This document shows positions 37,343 to 47,893 of a stretch of DNA of 64,000 bases, piece after piece. This DNA comes from Blasia pusilla (taxonomy: Eukaryota > Marchantiophyta > Marchantiopsida > Blasiales): positions 58,528,001 through 58,592,000 of the forward strand of contig CM114271.1 in the NCBI GenBank assembly GCA_050084515.1, in the 5' to 3' direction. Position 1 is the first letter of the stretch; the number at the start of each line of letters is the position of its first letter. The notes under the pieces were generated by a model. That model was not told the DNA's origin. It worked only from the letters and a program-made list of their open reading frames with translations, and ran no database searches. The translations under genes were made by a program, and so were the position numbers.

Positions 37343-37437
37343 TGCACTGGAGGTCCTCGGAGGTCCGTCTTGTGAGTGGGGAGGGGTCTGGGAGGTGGTG
37401 GTTCAAGATCGACTGCCGACGGAAATGGAGGTGTTGA
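37342..37437 (+). other. uORF 3 overlapping the DELLA start codon
   Basis: ATG CAC TGG AGG ... AGG TGT TGA, 31 codons, ending 13 bases beyond the first base of the main ATG in another frame. If translated it would reduce initiation on DELLA. Confidence 0.35.
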
Positions 37438-39380
37438 TGGACCAGATGAACTATGGGGCGCCGGACTTCCAGCTGTCGTCCTGGGCGGAGGGATTGGAAG
37501 CCATGATGACCACACTTGACAATGGAGTCAATCAGCAAAATAGTCCTCACTCTTACGTTGATGTGAGCTTGGGATACGGACAGCACGCAGCGCAATCTTC
37601 TTATGTGGATGTCAGCAATCAGCAAAGCCCCACGGATTCGTCTTATGGTGACACTAGTACTCTGGACTCCAATCCGGCCTTGGGAGGCAATTCGATGGTG
37701 TTCTCGGATGCATGGTTCGATAATTGCGGAAACCTTGCAGGCTCTTATCAAAGTACTGGATTCGAAAACAAGAGTCCGGGATTCGGAAGGAGAGCCGGAC
37801 CCGACCAACTCTTTTCGAGGCTTCCTTGCCCCTCTGAACAGCAACCGCGGAAGTCGGGGATTCAAAGCATCAATCAAAATGGCAGTTCCCAGAAGGCCTC
37901 TGGCGATTCATCAGGTTCATTACTCGGGTCCAGTAAAGATATCTCGGTGGGTAGGTCTTCGAAAGATGGATTGGTGGGGAGCATTTCCGGAGGTGGTGGG
38001 TCCTTGAACCAGCGTCTTCGTTCTCCCGTGGGAAGCAACAATTACATGAAGCCTGGTGCGGGAAAGTACTACCAATCAGGACAAAGAGCTGCTGAGCCTC
38101 AAGTTCAACAGCAGCGACAGCCAATTCCTGGCAACATCAACATGAATTGGAACATCGTACCGCAGCAGTCAGCACCTCAACTACAGATTCAGCAGCAACT
38201 ACTGCCACCACCGTGCGAATCAGAACCCGAGGATTCGGGACTGCGTTTGGTGCACTTGCTTATTGCTTGCGCGGAGGCAATCCAACGAGGGGATCTGTTG
38301 TCTGCGGGAAATACCGTGACGAAGATCAATCAAGCAGTGTCTCTGACATCACAACATCAAACCGGTCCGATGGGGAGAGTGGCGGCTCATTTTGCAGAAG
38401 CTCTCACCCTTCGAATCTACGGTGCTTCTCCTAATTCTCAGGAAGCTGCGCTTACCTCGACCGGGATAAAACCTGACTCTCTTTCCGAGCTTCTTCATTT
38501 CTACGAGACGTGTCCCTACTTGAAATTTGCTCACTTCACTGCGAATCAGGCAATCCTCGAAGCATTCAAGGGCGCAAAGTTTGTTCATGTCATTGATTTC
38601 AACCTGAATCATGGCCTGCAATGGCCTGCACTCATTCAGGCGTTGGCCCTGCGACAGGGCGGTCCTCCCACCTTAAGGTTAACAGGCATAGGTCCGCCAG
38701 AACTCGGAGGATACGAGAGTCTGCAAGAGATAGGCAAGAGTTTAGAGCTACTGGCCGAGTCGGTTAATGTCCACTTTCAGTTTCGCGGAGTGGTGGCTCA
38801 AAAATTGGATGACATCAAACCGTGGATGCTTGAGGTCCGACCGGAAGAGGAAGTCGCGGTGAACTCCATGATGCAGCTCCACAAGCTGCTGTATTCGGAT
38901 GCATCGAATACGGCCGGAATTGATGATGTTCTGCGGGCAGTGAGGAGTCTGAACCCGAAGATCGTGGCCATGTCGGAGCACGAGGCCAATCACAACACCC
39001 TCAACTTTCTAGATCGCTTCATGGAAGCGCTCCACTTCTACTCCTCCATGTTCGATTCTCTCGAAGCATCGCAGTACTCCGCCGGGAGTTCCGAGCAAAT
39101 GCTTGCAGAAATGTACCTGGGGCGAGAAATTTGCAATATCGTGGCCTGCGAGGGTGCAGACAGGGTCGAGAGGCATGAGACTCTCGCGCAGTGGAGGCGA
39201 CGAATGCTCAACGCGGGCTTCCAGCAGGTTCAAATGGGATCAAACGCTTTCAAGCAGGCCAGCATGCTCCTCACCTTGTTCTCCGGCCAAGGATATCGAG
39301 TAGAAGACAATCAAGGCTGTCTGACTTTGTGCTGGCACGGCCGACCTCTAATCGCGGCTTCTGCTTGGCACTGCGCGTGA
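37425..39380 (+). CDS. DELLA: DELLA-type GRAS transcription regulator
   Basis: An intronless frame of 651 residues. The start is the ATG at 37425 (G at -3 and +4); the upstream in-frame GTG is not used. The GRAS domain covers about 270-650 with LRLVHLLIACAEAIQRGD (from 273), FYETCPYLKFAHFTANQAIL, VHVIDFNLNHGLQWP (387-401), GGPPTLRLTGIGPPE, RVERHETLAQW, and a SAW end GRPLIAASAW. These are the DELLA-subfamily forms of the motifs. DELLAs repress growth in the nucleus by binding transcription factors and, in vascular plants, are degraded after gibberellin binds GID1. Here the N-terminus has only a remote counterpart, MDQMNYGAPDFQLSSWAEGL (residues 5-24), and no DELLA or TVHYNP box; residues 35-270 are Ser/Gly/Gln-rich. 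Possible AATAAA signals lie at 39954 and 40718. Residue 387 is counted from the ATG. Confidence 0.93.
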   Translation: MEVLMDQMNYGAPDFQLSSWAEGLEAMMTTLDNGVNQQNSPHSYVDVSLGYGQHAAQSSYVDVSNQQSPTDSSYGDTSTLDSNPALGGNSMVFSDAWFDNCGNLAGSYQSTGFENKSPGFGRRAGPDQLFSRLPCPSEQQPRKSGIQSINQNGSSQKASGDSSGSLLGSSKDISVGRSSKDGLVGSISGGGGSLNQRLRSPVGSNNYMKPGAGKYYQSGQRAAEPQVQQQRQPIPGNINMNWNIVPQQSAPQLQIQQQLLPPPCESEPEDSGLRLVHLLIACAEAIQRGDLLSAGNTVTKINQAVSLTSQHQTGPMGRVAAHFAEALTLRIYGASPNSQEAALTSTGIKPDSLSELLHFYETCPYLKFAHFTANQAILEAFKGAKFVHVIDFNLNHGLQWPALIQALALRQGGPPTLRLTGIGPPELGGYESLQEIGKSLELLAESVNVHFQFRGVVAQKLDDIKPWMLEVRPEEEVAVNSMMQLHKLLYSDASNTAGIDDVLRAVRSLNPKIVAMSEHEANHNTLNFLDRFMEALHFYSSMFDSLEASQYSAGSSEQMLAEMYLGREICNIVACEGADRVERHETLAQWRRRMLNAGFQQVQMGSNAFKQASMLLTLFSGQGYRVEDNQGCLTLCWHGRPLIAASAWHCA

Positions 39381-41713
39381 TCGTCATGCTTCTAACATCT
39401 TCCGCCTAAATTAATCGTACCTCGTGGTTTCTTCAACTCGAGCGTCGGTGAAATTCCCAACCTCCACTTTTATGCAGACGCACACGGACGACTGATGGCT
39501 GTAGCACAACATACGATCCCGTCAGACGTCGCAGCACAGGAGAAATTAGGGGATCTTTCAAGTGTGGAAGAGGGTGGGGTTGTGGTATGTTTTGCAAATG
39601 CATGCCGGCTTCTCCGGTGCGGTAAGTAAGTGCACTCATGAAGAGAATGAGAGATCGAAGAGGCGATCGATATCACTGTCCAGTCATACATTCCACAAGC
39701 CGCATTCAAGAATGTTTCCCTCCCGTTCATCAACGCGATTGTTTCACACGGAGGCGATGATCATCTTTGCTCGGCTGCGTACAAAAGTATCAACCGGCTA
39801 AGCCTGCTAGATGGTCTCAGCGGACAGCGCCATCGCTTCCATGCCAATCCATCCTATTCCATTCCATTCTTTCAGCTTATGAGTGAGGGAAGCAAACACG
39901 AACGATGCTTGTTTGAGTTAAGTTGGAGATGGATAATATATCTTAAGATGAGAAATAAAGTAGTGGAGAGGAGCGGGAGGAAGTGCTTATAGTCTTTTGC
40001 GTCGATTTTACTGCGCGTTTTCAGCCTCCTGTTGTGTTTCTGAAGTCAGTCTCTATCTCTCTCTGTCTGTCTTTGTCCTCCGCCCTCTCCCTATCTCTTA
40101 TTGGGGATGGATGAGATTGTTCATCCCATTCAATTGTATACTAAAGTAGGGCCACATGATATTTGTGGTTGTGGCCAGTCCGGAAGATTACATCCAACCA
40201 TCAAAAAAATGTTATTATCAGCGAATGCCAGAAATACAAATGTAATATTTGCATCTCCCCTCGACCACTGTTGTGGATGATTACACGTTCTTCTTATTAC
40301 CTCCAACGAGTCATCTTGGGTCTGTCCGTGTTTCAAACGGACTTTTCCGTATGAAACACTACGTTGTCTCAGTTACTGGGCCGATTTTGGGCTTTGCTGG
40401 TGAGCTTCCTGCATTTCTCGCTACCATGGCATGACAATCTTAATTTTCATGCTGGAATAGCACTCTTGGTTTCATGTGGACTGGCGAGAATCTATGTGGC
40501 AGTCGATCCTTTGGAATTCATTTATTAGCCTTACTCCATCGCTCGTATGATGGGTCTTGTGAGGCCTGTAATGGAGAGGTTTCTGTTTTATTGCCTCCTA
40601 GTGTTACTGTAAACTTATGGGTTATGGTTGCAGGGTGCCTTGCATGATATCCTCATTCACGAGTGTGTTGGGTCGAATATGTCTGCGCCGAATTTCTGCC
40701 TTCTAAGTTCGTCCTGTCAATAAAGTGTGGTGGCTTCGTGTCGGTGTTGTTGTGTGAAGCTTGTACCTGCATTGCTTAGCTGTTCCTTGATTAGAATGTC
40801 AACAAAGATCCAGAGGTTGTAAGAACTGCAGTAGAGCGGCTTACAAGCAGCATATGATGGATTAGTGCGTGGTTATATACGTTTGGATGCACCGCTCGTC
40901 GTCTTCAATTTCTTAGCCTAATCCCCAGTTGATATCGATTCTTTTGTGTGGAGCTGGAGGTTCCTGATCATCGCCACAAATCAGGAAGTGCCACAAAATC
41001 TCGGCATAAATACCTGATATTCTCTCCACATCGATTGAAGGTAAGAACTGGGATTCGACTCGGTTTCATTCGGAATTTGACACTAGTTTTGAGATCGAAT
41101 ATCCTATATTTTCGCTGTAGAAATAAAAGATCATCAATCTGCTGAACTTATTCAGGATACGTGCAGAATTCAATCTTCCTGCCAAACCCCAAGCTTTGTG
41201 GTCACTTAAGTGACCGGAGTCTCTTTCAGATGAGAACTCTCAACCGACGATTTCTGAACGAAGTAGGATTGTCTCCGCCTAATTTTCTCGTGCTAGTTGA
41301 TGACGTGGTGGGGATTTCCTGATTCTTGAGCAGAACTATTATGGGAGCTGGAAAGTTCCATTGGATGTGATGATATATGGTCAGTCTCTACCATCATTCT
41401 TGAACTCCAAACTCTCACTGAGTCCTCGTTTCGCCTCATGTCCTCCTACGTTAGTGTTTTCAAGAGCGTCCTAATCTACCTGCCAGTCTTTCCCTTCGAT
41501 TTATACTTCCATGTGCTTTACATCTGTTCTACCAGTTCCTTTTTCGTGAGCCTAAAACTGACATCAGGTCATCGAGGTGTAATCCATCTTGTTGAAAGTA
41601 GTATTGTCCTCCGTTCTAGTGCTCTCTTTGAGTTAAGCAATCTCTTCGGGTTCCTTTTGTCCCCATTTGTTGCGGATCTCTCTTCATTTTCTCCTTGAAA
41701 ATGACGAGAGATC
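39381..41713. other. DELLA 3' flank, intergenic
   Basis: It includes the likely 3' UTR (AATAAA at 39954-39959 and 40718-40723), a CT-rich tract at 40050-40095 and a 16-bp palindrome at 41200. No further gene is recognised. Confidence 0.5.
41200..41215. repeat. Perfect 16-bp palindrome
   Basis: GGTCACTTAAGTGACC, with no loop. Confidence 0.9.
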
Positions 41714-41742
41714 AACGTATAAGGGTTTTACCCTTATATGTT
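41714..41742. repeat. Foldback, 12-bp arms with one mismatch
   Basis: AACGTATAAGGG / GTTTTA-type loop / CCCTTATATGTT. The mismatch is a G-T wobble in RNA. Confidence 0.75.
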
Positions 41743-43697
41743 GCCCTTCTATTTTTTTCCATTGTACCTACTTTGTACTTGGTATAACAGTAAACGGTTT
41801 ACGCAATGTCAGAAAGTCTAGCCGTTAGAATAGCGAGTGGCGATTCCCTGAGCCAATTGTCACGAGATGATGAAGTGCGCGGGTAAGTCCTGGTGGTGAC
41901 AGGTTTGTCGTAGATTGAGTCCATCTTGAAGGGATAGGTTGTTTATTAGCCACACTGTTGGCACAGCCAGGTTTGCCAGATTACTTGATGGAATCTCGGT
42001 AGCACACACTGATGAAAACGAAGCGAAGGCAAGACGAAACAAACCATTCAAAGTGGGGACCAGCCCCTTCACCGATGGGTCAGATTGTTTACATGATTCA
42101 GAAGGTCAATAGTTGACACTCGGGACCTTTCGATTAAAGGCTTCAGACCCTTTGATAAGTGTGTGCTTGTCCGATTAGATGTCAGAACTGTGTGGTGTAT
42201 CACATTTGCCTGTGCCTTCATTGATTTAGAAAACTACCCTAACCTTTTTTGCATTTCTTCTCGTGCATTTTCTCATGGATACTCGTCAGGATTTTGGGAC
42301 TTGTTTCTTTGTGGTCTACATTGTTGGCCTCCTTTTTCAAGGCTTCGTATCTAAACGGCCTCACCTCAATTGCATAGACCTCTAATCTGTAGACTTTCAA
42401 CCTCTCCTAATCATCCTGTGCTTTCTCCTGCTCGATGGTCAGTTCAAATGGTGTGGTGGCCCTCTAGGGAACTTGTAAGTACGAAAATAAAACTATGAAA
42501 CTATGACCAAAATGAAACTGTCCGTGCCCCAGGAAAGTGAAACGAATGTGCCGTAAAGCATGGTAAACCGAGTCCGGCCTCGACAGTTCTTTGCATCTTC
42601 AATGAGAAATTAGGAACGCTATGAGAAATCTACCTCGATTTTCATCAAAAGAACCTATCTACAAAATAGAATCTTCTCTTGCAAGCCCTAAAACTGTGGG
42701 ACGGAAAAGCAAATTTTTTCCCACTTAACTCGGTTTTTCCTAAATCGTCTGCCAATATTTTTTTAACTCTTTGGAAACTTGACGAGTCGAAAGCAATTAT
42801 CTAGACCGGATGATTCCTATTCACTAGATCATACAAAAGATGCTTGCAGTCAGGTCATGGTTTACTCAGGTTTACATGCATAGTCGGGCGATGAACCAAA
42901 AGTTAATTTTCCAAAAAATCTTAAGTAAAAAAATTGACTCAAAATTCAAACTAGACACATAGGACCCGTTCAATTGTAGAGAGTTTCAATCTAAAAGGAG
43001 TTCTTTCTTCTTCTAAAAAACTTTTAGAGTTTAACATAACTCAACAGTTCTCTTTGTATATTTCAGCCAAATTTTAACTGGTTAACTTTTTTCTCCCTAC
43101 AATTGCATGCACTTGTGATAACGTCATAAAGAAACAAGGTACCCAAAGCTGCACGACTGCTCAAAGTTTAGATCACAAATATTTAAGATGGGGGACAAAG
43201 AGACAACTACAAAATAGGGCGATGGGGGACAAAGCAACATATACAAAGTAGGGCAACGAATAAGGAGTAGTTTCCTTATTGGTACACGTGGCTTGGGGTC
43301 GCCTTTGCCTTTGTTGGCATGCATATTAATCTTGAAGGGTAAAGTAAAACCATGGGAAAGATTTATCTTTATCTCTTTCATTCCTCTTCTTCTTCACATG
43401 TTATTTTTTTTTTCATAAAAGACTAGATTTGATATAGAAGAAAGTTAAATATGAAATCCAAACTTATGAGTTAAATGGATCCAACTTACGGAAAGCTTCT
43501 CACATGCATGCCAACTAGTAGGCATGCATGTGAGAGGCACACGATTTGCATACGTCTTTTAACACCATTCTATATTTAATTTTTTTTAAAGAAAATTTAA
43601 AAATGAACATAAAATGCCAATTTTTTTCTAAGACGGCGATAACTTACTGGGTTACATAACAACCTTGCTAAAATTCGTAGCACACTTTCAATGATAA
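41743..43697. other. Intergenic
   Basis: No gene is recognised. A near repeat, ATGGGGGACAAAG, occurs at about 43190 and 43220. Confidence 0.5.
43498..43535. repeat. Perfect 15-bp foldback, 8-nt loop
   Basis: TCTCACATGCATGCC (43498-43512), loop AACTAGTA, GGCATGCATGTGAGA (43521-43535). Confidence 0.95.
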
Positions 43698-44031
43698 CTA
43701 GTGTACAACTTGTGCCATGCACGGGAGTAAAGGAATTAATCATATCGCACATAAATTCAAAATTCATTTTTTATTATTTCCATAATGAAATTTTTTTTCC
43801 TATGAAGGCATATATTCACAAATCAAGAAGGCCCTCTCTAATAATAATATAATTAAAAGTACATGAGACTAGTATACAAACCGTGCATGGCATGGGAGTG
43901 TAGAGAATGACCATGATGCACACAATTTTTTTCTTATTGCCCATAGAATAAGAAATATTTCTTGTTGTCTGATTGTCACATTTCAAATAAAAAAGTGTTT
44001 CAAATCAAAAAAGCTCTCCGATAATAATATA
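43698..44031 (+). repeat. Dispersed repeat C, two adjacent copies
   Basis: Copies 43698-43852 and 43868-44031. Each begins ACTAGT(G/A)TACAA, contains TGCATGGCATGGGAG-like sequence and ends TCTCYRATAATAATATA. They also match 31046-31212, and the end motif recurs at 14464. Confidence 0.6.
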
Positions 44032-45282
44032 AACCTCTTACCATTTTTGCATTGCCCTATCACACGAAGGGAAAAAAAACTCCATACTAAGGCACCAAAC
44101 AAAAGTTGCCAATTTAGTGGAGGAATGAAATTTGAAATAAAAGATAGAGCGTAGTATCCCGAAATCTTTCCTCCTCTAAACTTGGGAGGAGATCTCGTCT
44201 CCGAAATCTCCTCCCAAGTTTAGTCGTTCCGTCCAAACACATCCTCAAAGTTGTTCTTAATCCAGAAACTGGTACATCCCAAATCACGACAACTCTACCA
44301 GTGAAAGAAAGTAACCTATTCCCGAAACCATGTGTGCGAAAACTGGATAAGAATGAAAGAGGATAAGAGTGAGGGAAAGCTATCAATGGTGTTAAACCAG
44401 AGGTTACCCGACGACACGTGACATATTGAAATTTGAAATAGCCTATTCACACGAGGGAGTCCTAGTTAGAATAAATAACGAACCTTGACTCCGTCGATTC
44501 GGAAGTAATGGCTGATGGACGGTTTCCGATGCGGCGACAATCCGCATCTTCGTGCCCGGGAGATTCCCCTTCGCGTGCGGAGAGTCTTGGACACCCTATT
44601 GGATGCGGATGGAACAGAACGAACTTTCGACGAATTCCCGAGTCCGGAGAAAAGGTCGTGGAAAGAAGCACATGTGGCGAGGGTACGCGTCATGGCAGAG
44701 GAGGAGGAGGGCCTCGTCACCGCGGCACACTTACATCATCATGCAGAATATTGCTTACCTCTAGGAGCTCGCAACGTGTTGTAATAACCAGGAATGATCG
44801 GCAGTGAGCCAGCGCCGAATCCGAAATCCGAAGAGCGAGTGAGAGAGAGAGAGAGATAATCGAAGTGACGAAGTTGCCAGCGTATAATCCCCGCTGCCAC
44901 ACCTGCAACACTCTTAGCACTCTCCTGTGCAGTGTGGAACTTAGGGCTGCAGTTGCGTGAGATCTGGGAGCAGAGTCAAGTAAATTTCATATGAAGCTAC
45001 CAACGTGCTCGACGGGCGGTAAATTTGAATTTTACCTCCCCATAGATTGGCGACGGTTGTCCTTCTCTTTCCAGCTGCGCATCATCTGCATGCAGAGTAC
45101 TTCGTCGACGCTCTACCATAAGCTTGAGCCTCGTCCTGCACATTCACGGAGATTTTCGGTGGAATTTCGAGCAACCCCTCGCATTTGTTGGCCGACGTAG
45201 ATCGTATTGATTGTATCGAAGGCTCCGTAGCACAAGATACATCTGCCGAGTTAATTTGACGAGAATTGCGTACCCCGTTGAA
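44032..45282. other. Upstream region of the carrier gene
   Basis: It holds the foldback at 44177. From 44508 to 44807 all three plus frames are open, the most protein-like being ATG 44515-44784 (89 codons, acidic tract AEEEEGL), unrecognised and possibly chance in GC-rich DNA. A GAGAGA run lies at 44840-44856. The carrier leader probably starts after about 44950. Confidence 0.4.
44177..44222. repeat. Perfect 17-bp foldback, 12-nt loop
   Basis: TAAACTTGGGAGGAGAT (44177-44193), loop CTCGTCTCCGAA, ATCTCCTCCCAAGTTTA (44206-44222). Confidence 0.95.
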
Positions 45283-47893
45283 ATGGCGAGAGGCGAGCTA
45301 GTAAGTCCAACACAGCAAGAATGTGACAGTAATGCGAGGCAGGGAGAGCAGTTTATGTTCGTAGCTAAAGTAGGAGATTTTTCAAAAGGAGTCCAGTGGA
45401 TCAGTGAAACTGTCGGAAACATGAAGAGGAGTTTTAATATTCCAGAAAATTGGATTGGAGTACTGGACAAGAGAATCGCAGAGGGACAGCATCAAAATGC
45501 AAGTGTGTCCAGAAAAACAAGACATAGGTGCGAAGTTTCCTTCGCAAGAGTGGCTGACGTCCTCGATCATGAAACACAGGTTTATTCTCACACATTATCT
45601 GACAGGAAATGGAGAACTAGAAGTTCGGTGAACTCTCCCATGTCTGGAACTTGACTGTCCAACAAAAGTTTTAATTGTCGTTTGCAACTTCGATCCCGAG
45701 AGTATAAGCGCCTCTCAACATTCGTGAAGACAAAAAAAAAATGATTATAGTTCTGTGAGACCTTAGGAAGAGAAGTTTTTAAGTTCGAATTTAATTTAGA
45801 CTTACGCTGTTGAATGCCGAATCGAATCACGTTGTCTTTAGAGATAAAGATCCACCCGAAACGCTCTCTCTCACATGATTTGTGGTTCTAGGTGAAGCTA
45901 AAAGAAGTGCAAGAGGATGTGGTAGAGACAGCCAAAGAACTCCGTGTGCCGGTGCCTGCTGCAAATTTGCCGTACATTGGTCACATTCGCAGTTTATCGA
46001 TCAAGCAGGTATGTGGATTTGGATCAGAGAATTATGACTGCTTTTGATGCGGCTGTGTTTCCTCAAAAGGGAAGTTATTTATAATATGATTCATGATGTA
46101 CAATCTCTCACGCCAAGAGTAGGCATGAACAGAACACGAACTTGCAATCAGCTTTAGCAAAATTTGAGTCATGCTGATCAGAGTACATTCTGGATGTACA
46201 TCGAATTATCACTGTTTCTTTTTTCTAGACGATCGTGTCACGTATTGAAAGTAGACTTTGAGGTGCCGCCGGCACTACGGTCCATTCAATCTCTTGATGT
46301 CAGCATAAGTCGATGGACACACCGACTTGCTGTTTATCGACTTTCGTTTCTCAACGAATACAAGTGTCTTGAAGACGATGATGTCCAACCTTGCAGCTTC
46401 TGTGTGGAGTGCTTGCGGGTGCGGTGGCTTCGACCGCAGTGGTGCCTTTCGATGTTATCCAGAGTCGTGTAGTCGCTGGCCAGGGCGGTCGAACCGTCGC
46501 AGAAGTTGTCGGTACAGTTGCTCGAGAGGAAGGCCTACATACGCTCATGAAGGGGAGTCTGTCTTTCAACATAATTAAGAATGCCGTTGAGAAAGGCTTG
46601 CAGGTGACTCTTTGAATCCATTTTTTCGTGAATTATCCGAATAAATACTGTCCTCTATATGCAATTTGCGATCGCGAGTTTCCAAATTTACCAATCTCTT
46701 CTTGACGAACAAATTCTTCTTCACTAAATTTATTTGACGCGGAAGGAGTAGGAAATCACCTCATTCCATCACTTGATGTGATCTTGAAGATATCAGTCAA
46801 TCTTTAGATTCACGCTTTTGAAGGTAATTCATTGTTGGAGGGTCGGTGTAACGTTGTTCCTGCACAAAACGATTAGATTAGAGGCTGCTCTGGATATTCT
46901 ACTCTGGAGCGAATCTCATTTCTCGGCCTCGTCTATCATCGATTGAACAGTTCACTACTTTTGAGGCTGTGAAACGCGGTCAGGAGCGGAGAAGGGGAAA
47001 AGATCTGAAAGTCCTCCCACTACCCCGTGCAATTTCGATCTCAACATTGGGAGGAGCCACAGCAGGACTCATTGGCACCTTGTTGAGCTATCCACTTCAG
47101 CCTATCATGGCCAGATGTTTACTCCAGGTTTGTCCTAAAAATCCTTTGTCAAGATCATTTCAAATGTCATCAAGAAAGTTTCACATGTCAAGGATTCGAA
47201 ATTCTTTCTAGTTAAGCATTTCTTTTGTGTTCTGTGAGAGTTTGATAGATGGTAGTGTGGACGTGACACTGATCTTGAAAACTTGCTTGAAGAGATTACT
47301 AAATGATTACCTCCGTTTACACATGTGGTTCCAATACGCAGCCAGACAAGTATAAATCGACGATCGAGACTCTGAAGGAGATCGTAAGAAACGAAGGTGG
47401 ATTTCGCGAACTCTACCGTGGAGTTACGCCTGCCCTCATCAGCATGATACCCAGTGCAGCTCTCAGTTTCTTCACATACGAAACTCTGAAGAATAATTAC
47501 CTGTCGGATACGGCCAAGAAGAGCCCGGAAGCATTTGCAAGCCTTGTAATAGGTGGAGTTGCAGGAGCGATTTCCACTACTCTCACATATCCGCTAGAGG
47601 AGGCGCGGAAGCAAATCGTTTACAGCGCTCTGTCACCAAAGGCGTTGCACATGCCAGGAGATGCAATCAACTACAGCAACACGTGGCAAGCGATCAACGG
47701 TATTCTAAAGCGAGAGGGAGTGCGAGGGCTTTACCGCGGTTTGACGGCCAGCAACCTCCAAATTGTGCCTATGACCGCCATAACCTTCATGGTCTACGAG
47801 CTTGCGAAGAGAGCTTTGGTAGCACATGCAGAGGAAGACCGGGACGAGGTCATGGATGCCAGCAACATCCCCCCTGATCAGGCGTCCACTTAG
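45283..47893 (+). CDS. BT1-like mitochondrial carrier family protein
   Basis: Five exons, all phase 0 with GT..AG introns: 45283-45579, 45892-46008, 46397-46603, 46951-47127, 47342-47893, giving 449 residues. Three carrier repeats are present: LLCGVLAGAVASTAVVPFDV (from residue 139) with signature PFDVIQSR; GGATAGLIGTLLSYPLQPIM with a degenerate signature (PLQ in place of Px[D/E]); and VAGAISTTLTYPLEEARKQI. LYRGVTPALISMIPSAALSF and GLYRGLTASNLQIVPMTAIT are typical of the Brittle-1 adenine-nucleotide carrier group of plastid or mitochondrial inner membranes. The first 138 residues lie outside the carrier fold and may include a targeting segment. The start is the first ATG in the exon 1 frame. 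The exon 2-3 junction is the least certain: the carrier frame has a stop at 46379, so the acceptor must be after it. The substrate is not determined. Confidence 0.85.

Larger units (their letters stand above)
36807..37424 (+). promoter_or_regulatory. Probable DELLA promoter edge and long 5' leader
   Basis: CTATATGAGA near 36807 is a plausible TATA box, followed by a CT-rich tract (about 36864-36960) typical of plant leaders. Three upstream ATGs open short frames: 37093-37179 (28 codons), 37262-37342 (26 codons) and 37342-37437 (31 codons). The last overlaps the main ATG out of frame. No transcript data support the start site. Confidence 0.4.

Noticed and set aside
37395-37424. Ten extra N-terminal codons in frame with DELLA
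   Set aside because: The upstream in-frame start is GTG. The ATG at 37425 has a good context and begins the conserved MEV..DQM stretch.
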